This document shows positions 44,282-53,310 of a stretch of DNA of 64,000 nucleotides, piece by piece. Source of the stretch: Ureibacillus manganicus DSM 26584. Its GTDB lineage: Bacteria; Bacillota; Bacilli; Bacillales_A; Planococcaceae. Position 1 is the first letter of the stretch. Every line of letters begins with the position of its first letter. The notes beneath the pieces are model-generated. The model saw nothing but the letters and a program-made list of their open reading frames with translations, was not told the origin of the DNA and did no database searches. The position numbers and the translations under genes are program-made. The DNA is taken from assembly GCF_000772945.1 (NCBI RefSeq), contig NZ_JPVN01000013.1, positions 1 through 64,000 on the forward strand. The letters are read 5' to 3'.

Positions 44282-46873
44282 TTACAATCTAGGATCAACA
44301 GGATCAGATTCTAGAGCGAGTACACCAAGTGCACATTCATGAACTCTTGAAATAGACTCACCGTTTACGAATCTTTGAACTCCTTCTACTCCTAAAGCGA
44401 ATTCTTTTAAGGCATTTTTTTGTTTTTTACCAGTATTTCTATGTTTTAATCTTTTTAAATTTTCAGGTTGTAAGTAATCCATTCCATAGATGATATGAAG
44501 ATATTTACGACCTCTCACTTTTATGGCAGGTTGAATTAATCTTCCCTTATACGTTGAGATGAATGTTTCTGGTTTGATGACAATTCCCTCATGGCCGTCA
44601 CTTGTCATTTCTTCCCACCATTTGATAACATCTTCTTCACTCGCCTGGTCTTCAATGACCATATACTCAGTTTTTACAAACAGCGAATCTATTGCATGGA
44701 ACTCTCGATTCTTTTCCATATGCCATGTATGTGGTTTATCAAAGAATGTTTCTTTACTATGTGCCAGTAAATGGAACGGTGCAATTTGAATTTCGTCAAT
44801 GGTATGGATGTCCCAGCAGTATTTTTGAAATACTTCTTTGAATACGTGGGCATTCTTTAGTTTTTCATCGTACTCTTTTAACCATTTTTCGAGATTTTGG
44901 TTATCCCCAACCGCGCTTTCAAGCTTATGCATTAATATGTTTCGGTCTAAAATTGCATTTTCAGATACATGAGCATACTGTTTACTAATTAATTCTTTTG
45001 CTTTTAAATTCCACGGCATAATTTCAGCATCTAGTAGGATAAACTCTGTATCATTATTGTCGAAGTAATTGCTAGCAGTTAGCCCTTTATTAATTTTTAA
45101 AAGGATTGTTCGTTCCATTTCTTCATCAAAGAATCGCCTTCCAGTACGGGTATAAATTACACCTAGCGTTTCTCGACCAATATATTTTAGTCCAGCTTCA
45201 TTATCTTTAAATAACAACAAAATCCCCCTACTACCCATATGCTTTTTCTCAGCAACTAGTCTTTGAATACCCAAATTTCTGTAGTAATCAATCGCTTCTC
45301 TCGGATGTTCAAGGTAATTTTCCAGAGATGAAGGTGTTGGTGTTGGACTCATTGTTGGCGGAATGTACACTAATTCTTCTATTGGTACCGTGTAATGTGA
45401 CACAGTATCAAGTGCAGGAATTACATATTCTTTTGAAATACTTATTTCACCAAGAATATCTGTTCCAACAGTATATCCTTCTATAAATTGCGCAATGTTT
45501 GGTGGATTCAACCTTTGTTTCTTAAATTCATCAAAAGGATTGTTTGTTCCATCAGTGTAATCTTTTTGCGCTTTGACAGAAACAAATTCTTTTTCAGGGT
45601 ACTGGAATGCAGTTAGTTCCCCCCCAAATACAACCCCTTGGTCTATGTTAATTGTATTGTTAATTGCAAGTGGTTTCGGTTTTGGATCGTGACCCCAAAG
45701 TATTAATGTGCTATTTTTATGATGAATTGTCCAATCCTTCCGAATCGGTTTACCGTTTTCATCTAGCCCTTCATTGTCTCCATATCGGCAAAAATCACTT
45801 ATGTCATAAGACTGTTTTCCTATGAATTCATCTTTTATTCCTGCATGAGTACAAACTAAAGTAGGTACACCATTTTTCGTTAATACATAGTGAGAAGGAG
45901 CATTAATAAGCAATTCTTTTAATGATTGTTTTAATGATTTAGCTACTTCTTCACCATATTGTTTCTCGTATAAAATAAATTCTTCTTCAACAAATTCATC
46001 TCCATGACTTAGGGTTACTTTCCGTCCATCTAACCAGCGTGCAATTTTCCAACCATGATTACTGTCTATCATGTAGGCAAGTCCATTATTTACATGACGT
46101 AAGAAAAATTCCATTGTTTTGAGAGATTGTGGTCCGCGGCTCATAATATCACCGAGGGAAAGAAACTTTTTCCCTTCTGGGTGAATGTAAAACTCCTCGT
46201 GATTTCTTTTGTACCCTAACTTTACTAGCAGTTGAATCATTTCACTATAACAACCATGAATATCACCAATAATGTCTATTCCATTACCTATTTCTAAATG
46301 AACCGGATTATTGCTTCTTACGATTTCAACTGCACTGCTATTAGAAATCGTATAAGTAGCGAGGTATCCTTCTTTTTTGATAAACCGTTTTTCTCTTTTA
46401 AATACTTGATATTGTTGTTTAATTCTTTTGATGCCTCTTGGATTTTCACGATTTTTATCTCTAGTAAGCAAATCATTCTGATCTACATCCATGATGATAG
46501 AAACAATCGGAACATGATTAGCTCTAGCTATTGCGATATACTTTTTACGATCGTCAGGATATAAATGAGTGGCATCTACAAAAGTAAGTTTGTTCAATCT
46601 ACATCTTGATTGGATGATTTGATCTAAAATTGAAAAAGCTTCTGCTGATATGTGTTGATATTGATCATAAAGAATATCCGCTTCATCGCGCTCACTTCTT
46701 TGATAATCAATAAAATCAATATCACCAACTAATATTCTACATTCATCTGAGCTAATCACTTCAGAAGTTAGAATATCGCCCTTTTTTACAAGTTCACGTA
46801 AAAGAGTTGATTTCCCACTATTTGAAGGACCAATGAGTAATACGATTCCGGCATAAGGTAAATTTATTTTCAT
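44282..46873 (-). CDS. pnkp: polynucleotide kinase-phosphatase-ligase Pnkp
   Basis: An 863-residue three-module RNA-repair enzyme. Residues 1-170 are the 5'-kinase, with P-loop GPSNSGKST (15-23). Residues about 180-430 are a metallophosphatase (GDIHGCYSEM, GDIMSRGP) that removes 3' or cyclic phosphates. Residues about 480-863 are a ligase-like domain with nucleotidyl motif KHMGSRG. Bacterial Pnkp heals and seals cut RNA with Hen1. ATG 46873 overlaps the hen1 stop as ATGA; the frame to 46903 is rejected. Length is typical (about 850-870). Confidence 0.94.
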   Translation of the reverse strand: MKINLPYAGIVLLIGPSNSGKSTLLRELVKKGDILTSEVISSDECRILVGDIDFIDYQRSERDEADILYDQYQHISAEAFSILDQIIQSRCRLNKLTFVDATHLYPDDRKKYIAIARANHVPIVSIIMDVDQNDLLTRDKNRENPRGIKRIKQQYQVFKREKRFIKKEGYLATYTISNSSAVEIVRSNNPVHLEIGNGIDIIGDIHGCYSEMIQLLVKLGYKRNHEEFYIHPEGKKFLSLGDIMSRGPQSLKTMEFFLRHVNNGLAYMIDSNHGWKIARWLDGRKVTLSHGDEFVEEEFILYEKQYGEEVAKSLKQSLKELLINAPSHYVLTKNGVPTLVCTHAGIKDEFIGKQSYDISDFCRYGDNEGLDENGKPIRKDWTIHHKNSTLILWGHDPKPKPLAINNTINIDQGVVFGGELTAFQYPEKEFVSVKAQKDYTDGTNNPFDEFKKQRLNPPNIAQFIEGYTVGTDILGEISISKEYVIPALDTVSHYTVPIEELVYIPPTMSPTPTPSSLENYLEHPREAIDYYRNLGIQRLVAEKKHMGSRGILLLFKDNEAGLKYIGRETLGVIYTRTGRRFFDEEMERTILLKINKGLTASNYFDNNDTEFILLDAEIMPWNLKAKELISKQYAHVSENAILDRNILMHKLESAVGDNQNLEKWLKEYDEKLKNAHVFKEVFQKYCWDIHTIDEIQIAPFHLLAHSKETFFDKPHTWHMEKNREFHAIDSLFVKTEYMVIEDQASEEDVIKWWEEMTSDGHEGIVIKPETFISTYKGRLIQPAIKVRGRKYLHIIYGMDYLQPENLKRLKHRNTGKKQKNALKEFALGVEGVQRFVNGESISRVHECALGVLALESDPVDPRL

Positions 46874-48228
46874 TGGTTTAGCTCCTTTCGTGTAAATAAA
46901 CAAGCCTGAGTTGGGTACCCATGTAGTTCATGTTCTTCACCAATGCCATCAAATGATAATTCGTATTTATGGCCATTGTTTTTACACCACGTTTTAAATT
47001 CTTCTCTTGTCCATTCAAAACGATGATCAGGATGCCTGTAATCCTCATCCATCTCGTAAACTTTATTGTATTCTTTATTTGGCGTCGTAATAATTAGTGC
47101 TTTTGGTTTATAGTCAGTTATTATTGTTTTCATTACTTTTTCAAGCCTGTACTCATCAATATGTTCAATTACTTCGCAAAGTACGATGATATCTTTATCT
47201 TTTAGTCGTTCATCATAATAAAATAGTGAACTAATAATTTGCTTTGGTTTCACGAAATGACTTTGCTGCTCATTTTTTTCAAAACGTTTACGAGCTGAAA
47301 TTGAAGCTGTTTGTGATGGTTCCACTGCTAATATTTCCTGTACACCATTAATGAAACCTAACTTCTCTGAGAGCTTTCCTTCACCTGAACCGAGGTCAAC
47401 GATACTCTCTTTGTTTGGTAATTGGTTTATGATTGAAACTATTTTTTCATATCTTAAATCATTTAAACGGATTTTATGATCAGATTTTTTAAGGGGCTCA
47501 TTATCTGCACGTTGATCTTGCTGTTCTACTAAGCTGTAAAGTTCCTTAAACCGTAATGCTTGTTGGTATATGAACTCTCTTTGTGGATGATTGTCTAACC
47601 AGCCCTCTCCAAAACGTTCCAATTTTTCTATCTCTTTTTCATCTATATAATAATGTTTGTAATTATCTAACACTGGGATTAGTACAAAAAGCTGTCTCAG
47701 CCCCATTTGAAGCGTCGTAAAACCTTTTAATTTAATGAAACGTGCTGAACTTTCACTTTTTAAGTTCATATTGTAGTCGGCTTCACCGTAAGTAATTTCA
47801 ACATCGTATCCTAACGGTTGAAATAACTCCAATATCGCTCTGTCTGAAAATTTAGAAGCAAGTGGCCCAAAGCCAAATTCAAATTGGAAGGCATGGTTTA
47901 CCCATTGTTCATATTCTTCATGAGGTTTCCCATTTAACGCTGTACCGAGGGCAGATCTTAGAAACGTACAAAAAATACTACTTACAACAAATTCTCGATC
48001 ATTTATATAGGAAGTAATATCATAAGTTTGTGAGTTATTTCTTGAAAGTTCAATGGGATCCGGCGTTACAAAAAAAGTGACATCAATTTCTTCATCGGTA
48101 AACTTACTAAAAAACATCCGGACATAGTGTCCATTTACATCTCTTTCATAAAGATTATTCGGATTTTTTGCTAATAGGTAGGAAATAACTTTTACATCTT
48201 GTCCTATTGCACGAATCGATAATTGCAT
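46870..48228 (-). CDS. hen1: 3'-terminal RNA ribose 2'-O-methyltransferase Hen1
   Basis: A 452-residue bacterial Hen1. The N-terminal half (about 1-240) is the domain that supports Pnkp ligase adenylylation. The C-terminal half is a SAM methyltransferase with VDLGSGEGKL and the metal-binding CEVIEHIDEYR followed by DYRHPDHRFEW (the Glu-Glu-His-His set). It methylates the 2'-OH at the break before sealing, so the same nuclease cannot recut. ATG 48228 is preferred to 48240 and follows AAGTGGGTG. It is the first gene of the two-gene operon, divergent from the R-M genes. Confidence 0.93.
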   Translation of the reverse strand: MQLSIRAIGQDVKVISYLLAKNPNNLYERDVNGHYVRMFFSKFTDEEIDVTFFVTPDPIELSRNNSQTYDITSYINDREFVVSSIFCTFLRSALGTALNGKPHEEYEQWVNHAFQFEFGFGPLASKFSDRAILELFQPLGYDVEITYGEADYNMNLKSESSARFIKLKGFTTLQMGLRQLFVLIPVLDNYKHYYIDEKEIEKLERFGEGWLDNHPQREFIYQQALRFKELYSLVEQQDQRADNEPLKKSDHKIRLNDLRYEKIVSIINQLPNKESIVDLGSGEGKLSEKLGFINGVQEILAVEPSQTASISARKRFEKNEQQSHFVKPKQIISSLFYYDERLKDKDIIVLCEVIEHIDEYRLEKVMKTIITDYKPKALIITTPNKEYNKVYEMDEDYRHPDHRFEWTREEFKTWCKNNGHKYELSFDGIGEEHELHGYPTQACLFTRKELNQ

Positions 48229-48417
48229 CGTTAAATACACCCACTTTCAACTAATGGTTTTAGTTCCCTTTTATTCAATTTAACATATTAATCCAATTTT
48301 CACCTCAGCAAACAATCTATACTGGACATAAAAAAGTGTCTCCAGAAACATCACGAAATCATCCTCAAATGGAAAGAATTTTTCGCAGAACAATGCGCTA
48401 ACGAGAAAATTACATAA

Positions 48418-48432
48418 GAACATACGTTTGAA
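48418..48432. promoter_or_regulatory. LexA-box-like sequence
   Basis: AGAACATACGTTTG fits the Bacillus LexA/DinR pattern CGAACRNRYGTTYG at all but the first base. It lies between divergent hen1 and the methyltransferase genes, just upstream of a likely promoter for the latter. A single imperfect match could be chance. Confidence 0.35.
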
Positions 48433-48445
48433 GTTTTTCAACTTT

Positions 48446-48473
48446 TTGATACTACCATTACAATTATTATGAT
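48446..48473 (+). promoter_or_regulatory. promoter of the methyltransferase operon
   Basis: TTGATA (48446-48451) and TATGAT (48468-48473) with a 16-base spacer, about 40 bases before the first methyltransferase start. Confidence 0.5.
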
Positions 48474-48515
48474 AATATAGTCATATGTCCTTTTTAAGGA
48501 GAGGTGAATTTATAT

Positions 48516-49739
48516 ATGGCAACATCCGTTACTACGAAAAATAATAGAGGCTTATCAGGAACATTTGCTCTTAATAAAACCGAGCCAATCCACAGATGGT
48601 ATAAATACGACGAAGGTTATTCTAGTGAATTTATTATAAATGAATTTGAAAAATTACCGATAGAAGCTCAAACGCTTTTTGAACCATTTGGCGGATCGGG
48701 TACAACCCCATTAGTAGCCGCACAATATGGAATTCAATCATTCTTTAGCGAAATTAATCCATTTATGGCTTTTGTTACAGAAACAAAAATTAATACGGTA
48801 AGAGCAGCACATCAAAGAATGGATGTAGTTATAGGAGAACTTTTATCCTTAAAAGAAAGTGTACTCGGTAATCTAGATTTCGAACCCCTTATTGGTGTTT
48901 CTTATGATGGCTTTGAAAAGTTTTACAAACCTGAAGTATTAGCAAAACTTTTGGCCATTAAGAAACTTTTAACTAATCTAAATGATCCTCTATCAATAAA
49001 TATTTCCAAAATCGCACTAGCTTCTATTGCCATAAAGGTTTCTAACATGATTAAACGTGGCGATTTAAGATATGCAAAAGAAAATGAGAAAAAACAAGAA
49101 GACTTTAATGTTTTGGTTCATTTCATCAATAAATTAGAAGATATTATTTACGATATAGAAAACCATTCAGGCTCAATCCAATCTAATACTACATTTATTC
49201 ACTCAGATGCTAGACAAGCCATCTTACCGCAAGAAGTAGATTGTGTTATCACTTCTCCACCCTATTTGAATGGCACAAATTATATTCGAAATACAAAGTT
49301 GGAGCTAAAGCTTTTAGATTTTGTTACAACTGAAAAGGATTTACCTTTCCTTCACTCTGGAGGAATAATGGCGGGAATAAACAGCGTATCTAATCGCCGA
49401 AACATACCAATTATCTTAGACGAAGTAAAAGGTTATGTAGAACAATTAGAACCAGTTGCTTATGATAAAAGAATCCCCATTATGGTTGCTGGGTATTTTT
49501 ATGATATGAATATTGTTTTTCAACAACTAAAACAAACCATACGTAATGATGGGATATTTGTTTTAGATATCGGAGATTCTCAATTCGCAGGTGTTCACAT
49601 TCCAACTGATTCGATATTATCTGAACTTGCTGCTAAACATGGCTTTATACAATACGATGAAGAAGTTCTACGTACTAGAAGATCTAAAAATCAGATGATT
49701 CTATCGCAAAAAGTACTGCGCTATCAGTTAAGAAAGTGA
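48516..49739 (+). CDS. DNA amino-methyltransferase (R-M subunit M1)
   Basis: A 407-residue SAM-dependent DNA methyltransferase. The SAM-binding motif is FEPFGGSGTTPL (about residues 55-66) and the catalytic motif is TSPPY (about residue 248), a sequence that methylates exocyclic amino groups (N4-cytosine or N6-adenine). The roughly 180 residues between them may hold target recognition. ATG 48516 is used; a GTG at 48504 is in frame but lies within the AAGGAGAGG site. It is followed 11 bases later by a second methyltransferase, fitting an asymmetric target with one enzyme per strand. Confidence 0.85.
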   Translation: MATSVTTKNNRGLSGTFALNKTEPIHRWYKYDEGYSSEFIINEFEKLPIEAQTLFEPFGGSGTTPLVAAQYGIQSFFSEINPFMAFVTETKINTVRAAHQRMDVVIGELLSLKESVLGNLDFEPLIGVSYDGFEKFYKPEVLAKLLAIKKLLTNLNDPLSINISKIALASIAIKVSNMIKRGDLRYAKENEKKQEDFNVLVHFINKLEDIIYDIENHSGSIQSNTTFIHSDARQAILPQEVDCVITSPPYLNGTNYIRNTKLELKLLDFVTTEKDLPFLHSGGIMAGINSVSNRRNIPIILDEVKGYVEQLEPVAYDKRIPIMVAGYFYDMNIVFQQLKQTIRNDGIFVLDIGDSQFAGVHIPTDSILSELAAKHGFIQYDEEVLRTRRSKNQMILSQKVLRYQLRK

Positions 49740-49750
49740 GGTGCTAATAA

Positions 49751-50932
49751 TTGAATAGTGTAATTACAAAACAAAAATCACTTTCTGAAATAGATATGTT
49801 TAAACAGAAAGCTGAACAGTTCATGACAGCAATGCCTTACAGAGAAAAGCCATATGGTGGACGCAACTGGGGGCATGCATGGCACTCACTTTGTTCATAC
49901 CATGGAAAATTAAAACCCTCTATTGCACATTTCCTTATCAAAGAGTTTACTGAAGAAGGACAAACAGTTCTTGATCCTATGAGTGGTGTAGGGACAATAC
50001 CATTTGAGGCGTGTTTACAAGGTAGAATAGGGATTGGAAATGATTTAAGTGAAATGGCATATGCTGTAACAAAGGCAAAGTTGGAGACGGCAAATAAAGA
50101 GCGGGTTAATGATTTAGTAAATGAACTAGAGGATTACATTAACGAAAATTTAGTTGAGTATTCACCGGATGATATTCCTTATTCTGACTTTGGTCTAAAC
50201 GGGAAAATCCCAGATTACTTCCATCCTGATACTTATAAAGAAATACTAACTGCTCGAGTATTTTTTAGAGAGAGAAAAACAGAATCTAGTGAAGCAGCAT
50301 TTATTTTTTCTTGTTTTTTACATGTTCTACATGGCAATCGACCTTATGCTTTATCTAGAAATTCCCACCCTTTAACTCCCTATGCACCAACAGGTGAGTT
50401 CATTTATAAAAATGTAGTTCAACATATTAAAAATAAAATTGCGCTTTCTTATAAAAAAGGTGAATGGGATAATTTTCAAGAAGGGCAAGCGATTTTTGGA
50501 GACTTATTTAATTTAGAAGGAAAAGTAAGTAATGTAGATGCAATTATTACCTCTCCTCCTTTTTTTGATTCTATTAAATTTTATAGTAGTAATTGGTTGC
50601 GATTATGGCTTTCTGGATGGGAACCGAAAGATTATCAAAACGCGGAAATAAGATTTTTAGAAGGAAAACAAAAAAAGGATTTAAATATTTATAATACATT
50701 CTTTAATATTTGCAATAGCTTGTTAAAAGAACAAGGAATTGTAATTCTCCACTTAGGAAAATCAAAAAAATGCGATATGGCTACTGAATTAGCAAAACGT
50801 GCCACTGAACACTTCGATGTTGTTTATATTGGCAATGAAGATGCTAAAGACTTTGAGAAGCATGGAATATCGGATAAAGGTTCAACAACAGACCATCAAT
50901 TTTTGTTTCTTAAGAAAAAACTCCCAATTTAA
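49751..50932 (+). CDS. DNA amino-methyltransferase (R-M subunit M2)
   Basis: A 393-residue DNA methyltransferase related to but distinct from its upstream neighbour. Motif I is LDPMSGVGTIPFEA near residue 75 and the catalytic motif is TSPPF near residue 270. Between them is a helical region with the peculiar block HGNRPYALSRNSHPLTPYAP. TTG 49751 follows GAGGTG. It ends at a terminator shared with the convergent nuclease gene. Confidence 0.85.
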   Translation: MNSVITKQKSLSEIDMFKQKAEQFMTAMPYREKPYGGRNWGHAWHSLCSYHGKLKPSIAHFLIKEFTEEGQTVLDPMSGVGTIPFEACLQGRIGIGNDLSEMAYAVTKAKLETANKERVNDLVNELEDYINENLVEYSPDDIPYSDFGLNGKIPDYFHPDTYKEILTARVFFRERKTESSEAAFIFSCFLHVLHGNRPYALSRNSHPLTPYAPTGEFIYKNVVQHIKNKIALSYKKGEWDNFQEGQAIFGDLFNLEGKVSNVDAIITSPPFFDSIKFYSSNWLRLWLSGWEPKDYQNAEIRFLEGKQKKDLNIYNTFFNICNSLLKEQGIVILHLGKSKKCDMATELAKRATEHFDVVYIGNEDAKDFEKHGISDKGSTTDHQFLFLKKKLPI

Positions 50933-50941
50933 GGGAGTTTT
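50917..50941. terminator. bidirectional terminator
   Basis: AAAACTCCC (50917-50925) and GGGAGTTTT (50933-50941) with flanking A and T runs, between the convergent methyltransferase and nuclease genes. Confidence 0.8.
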
Positions 50942-51008
50942 TTTAAAAGTGTTATTGTTGTTGGTTAATTGTGAACACACTTTCATACGTAGATTCGACG
51001 TAGTAAAA

Positions 51009-52007
51009 TTATTTTAGTTCCTTGTTGGCTAAATCAACCCAAACACTGGAAATTGTTTTGGAATATTGAAAAAAGTCAAATCCGATTTCTTTTAAAAGCC
51101 TGTTTCTCAGTTTAATAATCTCCCCAAGATATCTACTGTATTTTGCTAATAATTCATCAACTACTTCTGGATCACTTAACCGATTTATTGCTTCAGGGTT
51201 ATATGTTGGGGGTCCGGATAATAACTCAAATCCAAAGCCAGTTAATATTGCAAGCCGCTGAATTTCACTAGTATTATAAAACTCTGTTGGCCAGCTTCCC
51301 GACTTTTCTCCATTACATTTGCGACATAGTAAAGTAGCATTTTTAGTGTTTAAAGGCCATAAATAATAAACTGGTAAAGTATGATCTAATGGTCTTTCAA
51401 TTGAGCTCTCCACGTTTGAAAGGTCTTTATTACATTTAAAGCATCGATAATTATACCTTTCATATATTTCTTTACTATTTATTTTTTCATGTCCTGACAA
51501 ATCCATATACATTCTTCTCTTTTGAGCCGCTTCTCTATGTTGGTCAGATGTTCTTGTTCCATTTTTTATACTGTTATAAATCTTTTTACATAGTCTACAT
51601 TCTCCCTGTCTTCCCGAGTTCCTTGAACTGTGGTTATCGAAAAATGATAATGGCTTCATCGTATTACAAACTATGCAATATTTAAATTCTTCCGCTTCAT
51701 TAACATATTCCTCATGAAGAACGGTAAAATCGCCACTTTCTGCAATTACCTTAGCACCATCTTGCTCTACTTCCATATCGTACTTAAAGAAGGTTGTCTC
51801 ACCATCAGTATGTATTAAGTAATTACATTTATCACATTCAATTTCGAACTCTCCGTCTAATTGATCTTTTCTAACAGTTATGAAGTGTTCACAATCAGGA
51901 TTTAAACATTGAAATCCTTTAAATACTACATCGCCCATTCCTTTTACATGATCTGCCCTAATTTGACCATGTTTTTTGACTTTACTGTATGGTTTTCTCC
52001 TAGACAT
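51009..52007 (-). CDS. HNH endonuclease, probable restriction enzyme
   Basis: A 332-residue protein with two or three Cys-pair zinc modules (CLNPDCEH...CDKC near residues 33-62; CIVCNTMKP...CRLCK near residues 110-140). A C-terminal HNH core follows (YRCFKCNKDL, PLDHTLPVYYLW, NATLLCRKCNGEKS, about residues 185-245). Convergent placement beside two methyltransferases makes it the likely restriction endonuclease; recognition sequence and cut position are unknown. ATG 52007 follows GGGGGC; the frame extends to 52025. It could instead be a homing-type or unrelated HNH nuclease. Confidence 0.78.
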   Translation of the reverse strand: MSRRKPYSKVKKHGQIRADHVKGMGDVVFKGFQCLNPDCEHFITVRKDQLDGEFEIECDKCNYLIHTDGETTFFKYDMEVEQDGAKVIAESGDFTVLHEEYVNEAEEFKYCIVCNTMKPLSFFDNHSSRNSGRQGECRLCKKIYNSIKNGTRTSDQHREAAQKRRMYMDLSGHEKINSKEIYERYNYRCFKCNKDLSNVESSIERPLDHTLPVYYLWPLNTKNATLLCRKCNGEKSGSWPTEFYNTSEIQRLAILTGFGFELLSGPPTYNPEAINRLSDPEVVDELLAKYSRYLGEIIKLRNRLLKEIGFDFFQYSKTISSVWVDLANKELK

Positions 52008-52025
52008 AAATAAGCCCCCATTCAT

Positions 52026-52369
52026 TATTACTATTATACATACAAAATTAGAGGGAATGGGAATTTGGCAAACCTTGAAACAATTAGTGTGAAAATAAAA
52101 TTAAAATTGGAGTAGAAGTAGAAGTAGAAGTTGTTAGAATAAAATATATTGAACTAACCTAGAATGGCAATATGCTCTTAGTGGAACTTGTATATTACTG
52201 AACAAATGAAAAAGACGAACTTTAAAAGTTCGCCTTCTTCACCACTGAATATTACTTAATCGGCTCGAAATCGGCATGAATTCGGCACAAAGGATTAACG
52301 TACAAAAATACAAGTGACAGTAGTATGATACAACTAGTAAATTTGGGCGTATTGATTAATACTTATTAT
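52026..52369. other. intergenic region with a short tandem repeat and integrase relic
   Basis: Contains a GTAGAA repeat (three copies plus one base, 52112-52130), then the decayed integrase tail annotated at 52205-52300. I see no intact gene. The last 60 bases before the next stop codon have no clear terminator. Confidence 0.5.
52205..52300 (+). pseudogene. relic of a tyrosine-recombinase C-terminus
   Basis: The plus strand reads EKDEL, a stop, then KFAFFTTE in one frame, matching EEDELQKFASYIKR at the end of the integrase remnant near 58.6 kb. It shares the hairpin CGAACTT-TAA-AAGTTCG and downstream TCGGCTCGAA and TCGGCACAAA elements with that copy. Only the last 15-20 codons are recognisable, so this is a fragment. 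Confidence 0.6.
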
Positions 52370-53296
52370 TTACTGTACCAACGTTTGAATAGGGAATATA
52401 TAAGGTTCGTTCGGCTCATTAATCACATCCCAACTTGTTACTTTGACAATTGGCAATTCATATCCATCATAGTTTCCTACAGCTAATACCCCTTCAATTT
52501 CTAACCACGAATCTTGTTGTAATTGATCAGCTCCTTCAAATTCGGTTAAAAAGCCGATGACACTCGCATCCGCAACGCAATGAGTAATAAAAAACCTAGA
52601 TAGTACAAGCTGGTTTACTGCAAATTCACCTTCTTTAAAGACAAAGCCACTCAATTTAATAGTTCTGCCAGCAAAAGCCTCTGGATTTTCGTTGATCCTA
52701 CTATAATACGAAATAAATATGTCTTCACTCATGTCAATTATTTCAGAATCCTGGAGCCATCTTTCTTTTTCTTTTAGTTCACCTTCCGTTAAATAGTTAT
52801 TGTTAACAAGTGGTATATGATCACTTGAATAGATATCAATATTTTCTTTTTCAGTTAATGACTCCGAATTCTCCATGAGCGATTCTTCAAACGACTTCTC
52901 CTCTTTTTGTCCACTACTAATCTGCGATAGTATGGATCCTTTGTTTGCCGCAATCGAAGAATCTAAAGTTGCTGGAGGAATAGTAAATCCCGTTATAAGC
53001 GGAAAGGCTACAATTGCGAAGCCAATGATTTTCGCAAAATTCCAATGACCATGTCCATGATCATGACTGTGGCTACAATGAACCGAACAAACGTGATGGG
53101 TACGCTTCCCCTGAAAGATTCTTGGCAGTTGAATCATAAATAAAATAAAAAAGATTCCCACAGCAAGCTTACTCATAAAATCGTATTTTGGATTAATGTA
53201 CTTCGCGATATCACCTGTCAAATGGAGATTGGCAAAAAACAACGTAAATAGTCCGATTAGTACCGCTTTTAATAAATGCTGAGTGTTTAATTGCAT
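52370..53296 (-). CDS. ycgQ: TIGR03943/UPF0703-family protein (YcgQ-like)
   Basis: A 308-residue membrane-anchored protein. About three N-terminal helices surround a His-rich loop (HHVCSVHCSHSHDHGHGH near residues 66-83) that looks metal-binding. A soluble domain with ITHCVADASVIGFLTEF near residue 225 follows. The family is almost always encoded beside a UPF0718 permease, as here, and the pair is commonly placed in zinc regulons. Mechanism is unknown. It starts 14 bases after the permease stop, so the two are cotranscribed. Confidence 0.82.
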   Translation of the reverse strand: MQLNTQHLLKAVLIGLFTLFFANLHLTGDIAKYINPKYDFMSKLAVGIFFILFMIQLPRIFQGKRTHHVCSVHCSHSHDHGHGHWNFAKIIGFAIVAFPLITGFTIPPATLDSSIAANKGSILSQISSGQKEEKSFEESLMENSESLTEKENIDIYSSDHIPLVNNNYLTEGELKEKERWLQDSEIIDMSEDIFISYYSRINENPEAFAGRTIKLSGFVFKEGEFAVNQLVLSRFFITHCVADASVIGFLTEFEGADQLQQDSWLEIEGVLAVGNYDGYELPIVKVTSWDVINEPNEPYIFPIQTLVQ

Positions 53297-53310
53297 GGAT
53301 TCATTCCTTC

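Noticed and set aside
52112-52130. GTAGAA triplet-like repeat as a functional element
   Set aside because: Only three copies in non-coding AT-rich sequence; compatible with slippage and without supporting context.
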